Source: Bordetella parapertussis (GTDB lineage Bacteria; Pseudomonadota; Gammaproteobacteria; Burkholderiales; Burkholderiaceae_C). Taken from it: DNA of 7,172 nt. Below the pieces are notes generated by a model that searched no databases, was not told the origin of the DNA, and saw nothing but the letters and a program-made list of their open reading frames with translations. Both the position numbers and the translations under genes were made by a program. Position 1 is the stretch's first letter, and every line of letters begins with the position of its first letter. The stretch spans positions 1 through 7,172 of the forward strand of contig CAMDJU010000140.1 in the NCBI GenBank assembly GCA_945900695.1. The letters run 5' to 3'. Positions 1-6,501 of the stretch are shown here, in pieces.

Positions 1-2
1 CC

Positions 3-125
3 CCCATGCCCTTGGCCAAACCACAACTGCCCATCGGCTTGGGCACCGATCAGCCCAAGCCCATGCCTTTGGTCAAGCCGCTGATCAAGCCTTTGCCAGC
101 ACCGTTGGGAGGCAAGCATGGCTGA
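3..125 (+). CDS. flgJ: Probable FlgJ C-terminal tail (partial, 5' end outside window)
   Basis: Frame 3 is open from the left edge to a TGA at 123-125 and encodes the last 40 residues of a protein. The tail is very rich in proline (11 of 40) and in leucine and lysine, and it contains the near-repeat PMPLAKP / PMPLVKP (bases 3-23 and 60-80). The stop overlaps the flgK start by 8 bases (ATGGCTGA), a sign of translational coupling. The flgJ call rests mainly on position: in betaproteobacterial flg operons the gene directly before flgK is flgJ, which encodes the rod cap and, in this group, usually a C-terminal peptidoglycan hydrolase. No catalytic or rod-cap residues are visible here, so the tail could belong to another protein. 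That this is coding is fairly likely; the name is an inference from gene order. Confidence 0.5.
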   Translation, partial: PMPLAKPQLPIGLGTDQPKPMPLVKPLIKPLPAPLGGKHG

Positions 126-3100
126 TATGCTGAGCATCAGCAGCACCGCCGTGGCGGCGTATCAACGCGCCTTGAGCACGGTCAGCAACAACATTGCCAA
201 CGTCAGCACCGACGGCTACTCACGCCAAGACGTGGCGCTGCAATCGAACACCCCGGCCAAAGCCGCCAACAGTTATTTGGGCACCGGGGTGATGTTCACC
301 GCCGTGAAGCGCCAGTACGACGAATTTGCCGAGTCCAATCTGCGCAAAAGCACCAGCGATCTGATGAGCCAAGACCCGTTGGTCAACTACAGCCAACGCG
401 TGATGGACTTGATGGGCGACAAAAGCGTGGGCTTGTCTTCTGCGTTGGACCAATTTTTTGCCTCGGCCAGCGGTTTGGCCGCGGACCCGGCGTCCACTGT
501 GCAGCGTGGCAGCTTTTTGCGCAGCTCCGATGGCTTGGCCTCGCGTTTTGCGGAGTTGTCTGGCCAGTTGGATTTGATTGGCGAGGAAACCACCCAAGCG
601 CTCGACAGCGCGGCGGGGCAATTCAACACCTTGACCGAGCAATTGGCTTTGGTGAATGCCAACTTGAGCAAAGCCTCCAGGTTGGCAAACCAACCCTCGG
701 AGTTGCTCGATCGCCGCGACTTGCTGCTGCGCCAAATGTCTGAGTTTGCGGGCTTGAAAACCACGTTTGAGAACAACGGCGTGGTCAGTGTCAGCTTGGG
801 CGCCACGGCCAACCAAAGCGTGGTGCTCAGCGGCGACAAAGCACGCCCCATTGGTGTGGACACCAGCAACGGGAAAATCGATTTTGTGATCGACCCCTAC
901 GGCAAAACCGAGTCTTTGGCCAGCGTTTCCAGTGGCACCATTGGTGGCTTGTCCGGTTTCATCACCAATGTGTTGGAGCCAGCCCACAAAAGCCTGAACT
1001 TTTTGGCCACCACCTTGGTCAATGAGGTCAACAAGGTTCAAACCAGTGGCATCGATGGCTACGGTGAGGTCGGCCAAAACCTGTTTGCCATTGACCCGGC
1101 TGTTGTCAACGAAGCGGCCGGTGTCAAGGTCGCGCTCAATGACGCGATGCGCATTGCCACCGCCGCACAATTTCGCGTATCTGAGACCGAAACCAATACC
1201 GGCTCGGTCAAGGCCAGCCTGACCTTTACCCCGCCCCCCGCCTCAGCCTTGCTGGGCAACGCCACCATCACCAACAATGCCAGCCCCACGACGGGTGTGC
1301 CCATCGTGGTGCAAGGTTTCAACGTGTTCAGCCCGGTCACATCGGTGGCCGCAGGCATGAACAATGCCACTTTTTACTTGGACAACGCGACGGGCGACCA
1401 ACAACTCCAAATCCTCACCCGCGACGGGCGCCACATCATGGGCGCGACCCTGGACCGTCCACCCACCGAGCCCGAAAACGAAAAATTCCAAATCATCCAA
1501 CCCATCAATGGGTTTGAAGACTTCAGTTCGTACAACGACACGTATTTGAATCAGTCCGACAAATTGGGCTACCGGGGCATGAATGTGCTCTACGGTGCCA
1601 AGTCAGAGGTGTTGAGCCGTCAGTTGTTTGATGAAGAGGGCAACCCCACCACCATCATCCCCAAAGACGCCACCATGAAGGACCTCTTCTACCCGGCGAT
1701 CTTGGAGGGTTCGCGGGTGGGCCAAAACCTGCCCGGCACCATCATCCCCCCCAAAGGTGTGCGCATCAATGGCGTGGACATGCCTGAGTTGGTGTTCCCC
1801 TTCATCACGCCATCGGTCGAGACCAAAGACGGCGGCGATGGCTTGGATGAGGTATCGACCGTCACCTTCAAGGCATTGAAGGCGGGTCAATCGGTCACGG
1901 TGGCTGGTTTGACCGTGCTGGCCAAAACCAATGTCACGGCCACCGATGTGGCGGCGGCATTTGCCTCGCGCACAGAAGACCCCAATGAATACCCCTTGGA
2001 CAGTACCTTGTTGTTTGACTTCGAGGGACAACTGGAGGGCTTCACCAGCGCCGAAGCGGTGGACGAAAAGTTGGTCTTCACCGCCACCCGTCTCGATGAA
2101 AACATTGACAACATCGCCATCACCGTGGACGCAGACAGCGACTTGGATGCGGATGGCCAAATTCTCGACCCGGCCAGCGAAATCGCCGCATGGGTCAACA
2201 CCCAATCCAAGCTCACCAAGGTCACAGCCGAGGCCTTCAACACCATCGACATCAACCCCCAAAACATCGATTACCAGTACAGCGTTGGCAAAGATTTTTT
2301 CGACAAAGAACTCGAAATCAATGGGATCACCATCTCCTTCGGCCAAAGTTTGGAAGGCTTGGTGCAAGGCATCCGCGATAAGTCGCTATTGACCGGCGTG
2401 ACCGCAGACATCGATGACCGCGGTCAATTGGTCTTGAGCAATGCGGCCCAAGTCAGCGATGGTGGCACCCCAGTAAAAATGGTGGACAACCCCTACCCGG
2501 GTCGACCGATCACCATTGGCCCGCCTGTTGCCGACAAAGTGCCCAACGTGCTGGGCATTGAGCCCGGCGAGTTTGCCGGGAACATTCGCCTTTCGCGGGC
2601 ATTGCCAGATCAGCCGGTTGACGAAAATGGCAAATTCATAACCTTGAGCGATGCGGTTCTCAAGCAAGCCCGAGAGTCCGACATCCGCATTACCTTTGGC
2701 GCCAATGGCAAACCATCACAGTTGGCCAGTTTGGGCCTGCGCACCGGCGCCTACATTGAAGGCAAGGTGCCCGATGACTTATTGGTGTTTGTCACTGGCA
2801 CGGGCAGCAGCGCCACGGTGTCTGCCAGTTGGGACCCCACTTCAGCGCCATCGGACCCGCAAGTCGAGTTGCGCAAACAAAACTTGGAAATCAAATTTAC
2901 TGCGGCAGACCGCTATGTGGTGATTGACAAAGACACCGGTACCGAGTTGGCCGATCGCAGTTATGACGCCACTGTGCTCGAGCCGGTGGTGAACTACCAG
3001 GGCATTGATGTGCGCTTCACCTTCGCCCCCAATGTGGGCGACAGCTTCACCCTCGACGGCAACAAAGACGGTGTGGGCAACAACCAAAACATGATCGCCT

Positions 3101-3384
3101 TGAGCGATCTGGCCAAGAAAAAAATTGCCGGTGGCAAAACCCTGGCCAACAACTACATCGACCAGGTCAATGACGTGGGCAACTTGGCCCAACAAGCCAA
3201 GATCACCCAGCAGGCATTGACCGTGGTGAAAGACCAAGCGGTGCAGTCGCGCGACAAAATTTCTGGCGTGAACCTCGATGACGAAGCCGCCGAGTTGATT
3301 CGCTTTCAACAGGCCTATCAAGCCTCTGCCAAGGCGCTCCAGGTATCCAGCCAGTTGTTTGACGCCATTTTGCAAGTGCGCTGA
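118..3384 (+). CDS. flgK: Flagellar hook-associated protein 1 (FlgK), unusually long form
   Basis: FlgK is the first hook-filament junction protein, exported through the flagellar type III apparatus and assembled on the hook tip. The N-terminal D0 signature is clear: SNNIANVSTDGYSRQ at residues 23-37. The C-terminal D0 helix is also clear: SGVNLDDEAAELIRFQQAYQ at about 1049-1068, ending LFDAILQVR. A conserved mid-protein segment LQILTRDGRHIMG lies at about 430-442, and the DGVGNNQN turn before the C-terminal helix lies at about 984-991. At 1088 aa it is far longer than the roughly 550-650 aa of many FlgK proteins. The extra length lies at about residues 520-920 and includes a flagellin-IN-like motif (732-775), an adhesin-repeat-like segment (582-672) and an acidic DxDxDG loop (675-680). 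There is no cysteine. The start at 118 has a GGGAGG ribosome site at 107-112, 5 bases upstream. The frame is intact, with no frameshift. It is followed by flgL after 16 bases. Confidence 0.96.
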   Translation: MADMLSISSTAVAAYQRALSTVSNNIANVSTDGYSRQDVALQSNTPAKAANSYLGTGVMFTAVKRQYDEFAESNLRKSTSDLMSQDPLVNYSQRVMDLMGDKSVGLSSALDQFFASASGLAADPASTVQRGSFLRSSDGLASRFAELSGQLDLIGEETTQALDSAAGQFNTLTEQLALVNANLSKASRLANQPSELLDRRDLLLRQMSEFAGLKTTFENNGVVSVSLGATANQSVVLSGDKARPIGVDTSNGKIDFVIDPYGKTESLASVSSGTIGGLSGFITNVLEPAHKSLNFLATTLVNEVNKVQTSGIDGYGEVGQNLFAIDPAVVNEAAGVKVALNDAMRIATAAQFRVSETETNTGSVKASLTFTPPPASALLGNATITNNASPTTGVPIVVQGFNVFSPVTSVAAGMNNATFYLDNATGDQQLQILTRDGRHIMGATLDRPPTEPENEKFQIIQPINGFEDFSSYNDTYLNQSDKLGYRGMNVLYGAKSEVLSRQLFDEEGNPTTIIPKDATMKDLFYPAILEGSRVGQNLPGTIIPPKGVRINGVDMPELVFPFITPSVETKDGGDGLDEVSTVTFKALKAGQSVTVAGLTVLAKTNVTATDVAAAFASRTEDPNEYPLDSTLLFDFEGQLEGFTSAEAVDEKLVFTATRLDENIDNIAITVDADSDLDADGQILDPASEIAAWVNTQSKLTKVTAEAFNTIDINPQNIDYQYSVGKDFFDKELEINGITISFGQSLEGLVQGIRDKSLLTGVTADIDDRGQLVLSNAAQVSDGGTPVKMVDNPYPGRPITIGPPVADKVPNVLGIEPGEFAGNIRLSRALPDQPVDENGKFITLSDAVLKQARESDIRITFGANGKPSQLASLGLRTGAYIEGKVPDDLLVFVTGTGSSATVSASWDPTSAPSDPQVELRKQNLEIKFTAADRYVVIDKDTGTELADRSYDATVLEPVVNYQGIDVRFTFAPNVGDSFTLDGNKDGVGNNQNMIALSDLAKKKIAGGKTLANNYIDQVNDVGNLAQQAKITQQALTVVKDQAVQSRDKISGVNLDDEAAELIRFQQAYQASAKALQVSSQLFDAILQVR

Positions 3385-3400
3385 CCACCAGGAATAAGCC

Positions 3401-4324
3401 ATGAAAGTCTCCACCAGCCTCTTTTTTGAACGCGCCAGCGCCCAGCTGGGCAATGTGCAGGGCAGCTTGGCCAAAACCCAAGAGCAGCTGTCCACGGGCA
3501 AACAAATCACCAAGCCCAGTGACGAGCCTGACAAGGCCTCCACGGTGACGCGCTTGGAGTCTGAAATGGCGCGCCAAAAAAGCTATCAAGAAACATTGAC
3601 CACGGTGCAAACCCGCTTGACCAGCCAGGAAACCTCATTGCGCAACGTCAGCGATGTGCTCATCCGCATCAAAGAGCTCACGGTTCAAGCCGCCAACGAC
3701 ACCGTCAGTTCAGCCGACCGCAAAGCCATCGGTTTGGAAATCATTGGCTTGCGCGACCAATTGCTCAGCCAGGCCAACGCCCAAGACACCAATGGCAACT
3801 TTTTGTTTGCGGGCAGCCGCAGCACCCAGGCACCGTATGCCGTGGATGCCAATGGCCACATCACCTACCAAGGCGACCAAAGCCGCATGAAAGTGCAGGT
3901 GGGAGACAACCGCCGCATGAATGCCAACACACCGGGATCGGATGTGTTTTTGCGCGTGGTGCGTGACGATGGCAAAGGCAACCAAGTTGGGGTGAATTTC
4001 TTTGAGGCCTTGAAAGACCTCTCTGACGCCATCATCAATGGTTTGCCCAAAGACATGGACCGCGGCCTGGGTGAAATCGACATATTGCAGCAAGGCATCA
4101 GCAATGCCACCGCCCAAATCGGCTCCGATATGTCGGTGGTCGATATGCAAAACAGCGTGCTCGACGAGACCACCTTGCGCCTGAAGTCCACGCTGTCAGA
4201 TGTTCAAGACCTGGACTACACCGAGGCCATCACCCGCATGAACAAAGACCAACTCGCTTTGGAGGCGGCCCAAAGCACCTTTGCCAAGATCGCCAAGCTC
4301 ACCCTTTTCAACTACATCAACTGA
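3401..4324 (+). CDS. flgL: Flagellar hook-associated protein 3 (FlgL)
   Basis: FlgL is the second junction protein, linking FlgK to the flagellin filament outside the cell. The 307 aa length is normal (about 300-400 in the family). The N-terminus MKVSTSLFFERASAQLGNVQ and the LSTGKQITKPSDEP motif (residues 30-43) match the flagellin-type N-terminal helix of FlgL. NGNFLFAGSR at 131-140 is the family turn usually seen as DGxYLFxGS. The last 36 residues, starting DYTEAITRMNKDQLALEAAQ and ending LFNYIN, form the C-terminal D0 helix. An AGGA ribosome site (3390-3393) lies 7 bases before the ATG. The gene starts 16 bases after the flgK stop and is probably in the same transcript. Alanine codons are almost all GCC (about 21 of 26 by hand count), like flgK and unlike fliC. 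No cysteine is present. Confidence 0.95.
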   Translation: MKVSTSLFFERASAQLGNVQGSLAKTQEQLSTGKQITKPSDEPDKASTVTRLESEMARQKSYQETLTTVQTRLTSQETSLRNVSDVLIRIKELTVQAANDTVSSADRKAIGLEIIGLRDQLLSQANAQDTNGNFLFAGSRSTQAPYAVDANGHITYQGDQSRMKVQVGDNRRMNANTPGSDVFLRVVRDDGKGNQVGVNFFEALKDLSDAIINGLPKDMDRGLGEIDILQQGISNATAQIGSDMSVVDMQNSVLDETTLRLKSTLSDVQDLDYTEAITRMNKDQLALEAAQSTFAKIAKLTLFNYIN

Positions 4325-4328
4325 TCAT

Positions 4329-4355
4329 TCAAGTTTTGGGTTCTTGTGTCGAACC
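4329..4355 (+). promoter_or_regulatory. Putative sigma-28 (FliA) promoter for fliD
   Basis: TCAAGTTT at 4329-4336 matches the enteric FliA -35 consensus TAAAGTTT at 7 of 8 bases. Exactly 11 bases later, GTCGAACC (4348-4355) matches the -10 consensus GCCGATAA at 4 of 8, including the CGA core. It begins 5 bases after the flgL stop and would start transcription around 4363, leaving a leader of about 20 bases before the fliD ATG. FliA control of fliD is known in other bacteria. The weak right half of the -10 box is the main doubt. Confidence 0.5.
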
Positions 4356-4356
4356 C
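4338..4356 (+). repeat. Perfect 6-bp dyad between flgL and fliD
   Basis: GGGTTC (4338-4343) and GAACCC (4351-4356) form a perfect inverted repeat around a 7-base loop. It is not followed by a T-run, so it does not look like an intrinsic terminator. It covers the spacer and -10 region of the putative sigma-28 promoter. It could be an operator, a weak hairpin in read-through mRNA from flgKL, or chance. Confidence 0.45.
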
Positions 4357-4381
4357 TGATACACATCCCTGATAAAACCCC

Positions 4382-5899
4382 ATGGCCACATCCTCCGTCA
4401 GCACCACCACGCAAAGCACTGCGGCGCAAGTGGCTGCGGCCAACAAGGCCAATGCGCAAAAAATCATGACCTCCTTGGGGGCGGGTTCGGGTGTGGATGT
4501 GGCTTCATTGGCCGAAAACCTGGTGAACGCCGAGAAGGTGCCGCGTGAAAACGCCATCAACGAAAAAATCACCAAGGCCGAAACCCGCATCAATGGCTAT
4601 GCCGCCCTGTCTTATGTGGTGGGCCAAGTGCAAGCGGCCCTGGGTGCGCTCAAAGACAAAAACGATTATTTGGGTGCCACCGCCAGTGTGAACAACACCA
4701 GCACGGCCACAGCGCTGGCCAGCAGCACCGCCACAGAGGGGACGCATGAGCTCTCCGTGACGCAATTGGCCAAAGCTCAAAGAGACATCATCACGCCAGC
4801 CTTTGCCAGCGCCACAGCGGCTGTGCCAGGGTGGTCCACCGATGCTGGCACGGGCGCGCGCAATGGTGGCAGCCTCACCTTGACTTACAGCAACGGTGGT
4901 GTGGCCGGAACCCAGTCCATCACCGCCACCAATCCCACCGACATCGTCAAGGCCATCAACGCCAATTCATCCGCATCCGGGGTCAAGGCCCAGCTGGCCT
5001 ACACCGGGGGCGAATACAAAATGGTCTTGACCGGCAAAACCGGGGTTGACAACCATTTTCTTCTCACCGACACAGAAGGTGTGGTGGGTTTGCCCGATGC
5101 CAACACCGACCCGGTGGCCTACCAGGCGGCACACCAGTCCTCTGCCAATGCCCTGTTCAATGTGAATGGTGTCGACTTCTCACGCGCCAGCAACTCGGTG
5201 GGTGACGTCGTCAGCGGCGTGTCGCTCAACTTCAAGGCCCTGGGCAGCACCACGGTGGAATTGACCCGCGACAACAGCGTGATCAAGCAACGGTTCACGG
5301 ACCTGGTCACCGCGTACAACGAAGCCCAGGCCATGATCAAAGTGGTGTCGGACCCCAAGTCAGCGGTCGATACCTACGGCGCGAGCCTGGTCAACGAGTC
5401 CTATGTGCGCACGGTGAAAGAGCAGTTGCGCAGCATGTTGTTCGAAAACTCATCGGCTTGGACCGCGGGAAATCCGGTCAAGTCCTTGCGGGACCTGGGG
5501 CTGACCGTTGATGTCACCGGCACCATGAACATGGACGCGACCGTGTTGGACACCAAGTTGATCAACAACTTTGACGATGTGGTCACGTCGATGACCGGCA
5601 ATTACAACGATTTGGGCGAGTTCAGCACCGCCCCCGTGGGTATTGCGGGCACGGCATCGCGGCGCTTGACCAAAATGCTCAAGGCCACAGGCGACATCCA
5701 AAAGCACAGCAACTCGGCGCAAGTGCAAGTCAACAAATACAAAGCAGATTTGACCAAGTTGCAAGCCCGCATGGACACCTTGTTGATCCGCTACCAAAAG
5801 CAGTTTGCCGTGATGGACAGCATGGTCGGCCAAAACAACTCCATCAAGAGCAGTTTGAAGAGTTCCTTTGAAGGCATGAGCGCAGCCTATAAAAATTAA
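4382..5899 (+). CDS. fliD: Flagellar filament capping protein (FliD, HAP2)
   Basis: FliD forms the oligomeric cap at the growing filament tip, where exported flagellin is folded into place. The length of 505 aa is typical. The N-terminal family signature MTSLGAGSGVDVASLAENLV lies at residues 29-48, followed by the ELSVTQLAKAQR segment at about 123-134. A flagellin-IN-like motif (NVNGVDF, residues 260-266, continuing to about 294) lies in the middle. The C-terminal region ends with RYQKQFAVMDSMVGQNNS (470-487), the helical FliD signature. The chosen start gives 28 residues before the signature, including ANKANAQKI, which I recall as conserved in Comamonadaceae FliD. A TAA at 4373-4375 in the same frame rules out an earlier start. 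No convincing ribosome site precedes the ATG. It has its own sigma-28-like promoter and a terminator at 5965-6001. No cysteine is present. Confidence 0.95.
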   Translation: MATSSVSTTTQSTAAQVAAANKANAQKIMTSLGAGSGVDVASLAENLVNAEKVPRENAINEKITKAETRINGYAALSYVVGQVQAALGALKDKNDYLGATASVNNTSTATALASSTATEGTHELSVTQLAKAQRDIITPAFASATAAVPGWSTDAGTGARNGGSLTLTYSNGGVAGTQSITATNPTDIVKAINANSSASGVKAQLAYTGGEYKMVLTGKTGVDNHFLLTDTEGVVGLPDANTDPVAYQAAHQSSANALFNVNGVDFSRASNSVGDVVSGVSLNFKALGSTTVELTRDNSVIKQRFTDLVTAYNEAQAMIKVVSDPKSAVDTYGASLVNESYVRTVKEQLRSMLFENSSAWTAGNPVKSLRDLGLTVDVTGTMNMDATVLDTKLINNFDDVVTSMTGNYNDLGEFSTAPVGIAGTASRRLTKMLKATGDIQKHSNSAQVQVNKYKADLTKLQARMDTLLIRYQKQFAVMDSMVGQNNSIKSSLKSSFEGMSAAYKN

Positions 5900-5964
5900 T
5901 ACTTAAATAATCATTAGCGACTTTTTTTAAAAAACATTTCAGTTTTTCCTCAACTTCTCCCGCG
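5900..5964. other. AT-rich spacer after fliD
   Basis: This 65-base non-coding stretch after the fliD stop is much richer in A and T than the genes around it. It contains a T7-A6 tract at 5922-5934. No open frame or convincing promoter was found in it. The tract could bend DNA or act as an upstream element for a flaG promoter, but the terminator between it and flaG makes that uncertain. Confidence 0.4.
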
Positions 5965-6001
5965 AGGTGCCGACTCCATCAGATGAGCTGGCACCTTTTT
6001 T
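5965..6001 (+). terminator. Rho-independent terminator after fliD
   Basis: AGGTGCC (5965-5971) and GGCACCT (5990-5996) form a perfect 7-bp stem. The 18-base loop can itself pair a little further (CTC 5974-5976 with GAG 5985-5987). The run of six T (5996-6001) follows directly. The arrangement fits termination of + strand transcription from fliD. No matching T-run exists for the opposite direction. It lies 66 bases past the fliD stop and 41 bases before flaG. Confidence 0.85.
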
Positions 6002-6042
6002 CATTTTGAGCAGCTTTTTGCCATCCATGCGAGGGGAAAAAC

Positions 6043-6432
6043 ATGTCCACACAAATCAAAACATCCGCACCTGCACCGGTTGAGGGAGGGCGGGTGACCG
6101 CACCCAAGTCGGCGCCCAAGGAGGCTTCTTCAGCGGCCCATGATGCCCTGTACCGGGCGGACATCGCGCCCATGAAGCGGGTGGAGCTTTCAGTGGACCC
6201 CCGGCAAATGGCTGAAAAGCTCAAGCAAGTGCTGGCCCAAGCCAACCAGGAAATGGCCAATTCCAAAGTGTCTTTGGGTTTTTCGATGAACGAAGCCATC
6301 AATGGCCCCGTGGTCACGGTCAAAAACCTCCAAACCGGCGAAGTGGTGCGAACCATTCCCAATGAGGTCGTCGTCCGTGTCGCCCAAAGCATCCATTCGC
6401 TCAAAGGCGTCTTATTCAATGAGAAATATTGA
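6043..6432 (+). CDS. flaG: FlaG family flagellar accessory protein
   Basis: The 129 aa product has the FlaG-family C-terminal core at about residues 52-129: a helical region (MAEKLKQVLAQANQ), then LGFSMNEAINGPVVTVKN, then LQTGEVVRTIPNEVV and a final helix ending GVLFNEKY. This corresponds to the family pattern of a short beta hairpin followed by TGEVIRQIP. The first 50 residues are low-complexity and rich in Pro, Ala and Lys, as is usual for the variable N-terminus. FlaG proteins affect filament length or cap behaviour in several species, but their exact action is unsettled. The GAGGGG ribosome site (6031-6036) lies 6 bases before the ATG. A strong terminator lies just upstream, so flaG needs read-through or a promoter that I could not find with confidence. 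No cysteine is present. Confidence 0.9.
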   Translation: MSTQIKTSAPAPVEGGRVTAPKSAPKEASSAAHDALYRADIAPMKRVELSVDPRQMAEKLKQVLAQANQEMANSKVSLGFSMNEAINGPVVTVKNLQTGEVVRTIPNEVVVRVAQSIHSLKGVLFNEKY

Positions 6433-6448
6433 GCTTTGGCCTAAAGCT
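6432..6448 (+). repeat. Dyad overlapping the flaG stop and the fliC -35 box
   Basis: AGCTTT (6432-6437) and AAAGCT (6443-6448) form a perfect 6-bp inverted repeat with a 5-base loop. The left arm begins in the flaG stop codon and the right arm lies within the TAAAGCTT -35 box of the putative fliC promoter. No T-run follows, so an intrinsic terminator is unlikely. It may be an operator-like site or chance. Confidence 0.4.
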
Positions 6449-6468
6449 TCAATCACATGCTCCGAATC
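6442..6468 (+). promoter_or_regulatory. Putative sigma-28 (FliA) promoter for fliC
   Basis: TAAAGCTT (6442-6449) matches the FliA -35 consensus TAAAGTTT at 7 of 8 bases. After exactly 11 bases, TCCGAATC (6461-6468) carries the CCGA core of the -10 consensus GCCGATAA. Flagellin genes are the classic FliA target, and the element lies between flaG and the flagellin start. Transcription would begin near 6475, giving a leader of about 120 bases. Confidence 0.7.
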
Positions 6469-6484
6469 ATTGATTTACTAAGCG

Positions 6485-6501
6485 ACAAGAAACCTTCTTG
6501 T
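6485..6501 (+). other. Hairpin in the fliC leader
   Basis: ACAAGAA (6485-6491) and TTCTTGT (6495-6501) form a perfect 7-bp stem closed by a 3-base loop, near the 5' end of the expected flagellin transcript. A second TTCTTGT at 6560-6566 could pair with the same left arm, so two exclusive folds are possible. The stem may protect the mRNA 5' end or take part in regulation. The function is unknown. Confidence 0.5.

Noticed and set aside
1..117. Promoter for flgK in the upstream stretch
   Set aside because: The stretch is an open coding frame overlapping flgK, and no -35/-10 pair of any type stands out.
220..1170. Long minus-strand open frame (316 codons) opposite flgK
   Set aside because: Its translation is rich in His, Gln, Val and Gly with no family signature, as expected for the reverse of a GC-rich gene. 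It lies fully within flgK, whose frame has clear conserved ends.
1603..2367. Minus-strand open frame (254 codons) opposite the FlgK insert
   Set aside because: Considered because the FlgK insert is unusual, but the product is low in recognisable structure and mirrors flgK codon choice. No ribosome site or promoter supports it.
2842..3543. Minus-strand open frame (233 codons) spanning the flgK-flgL junction
   Set aside because: Antisense shadow of two strongly supported genes, with no domain signature.
4338..4356. Intrinsic terminator after flgL
   Set aside because: The 6-bp stem is real, but no T-run follows on the + strand and none fits on the - strand.
6001..6027. Sigma-28-like promoter for flaG (TTCATTTT-N11-GCCATCCA)
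   Set aside because: Only 5 of 8 and 4 of 8 matches, it lacks the CGA core, and it overlaps the terminator T-run; too weak to list.
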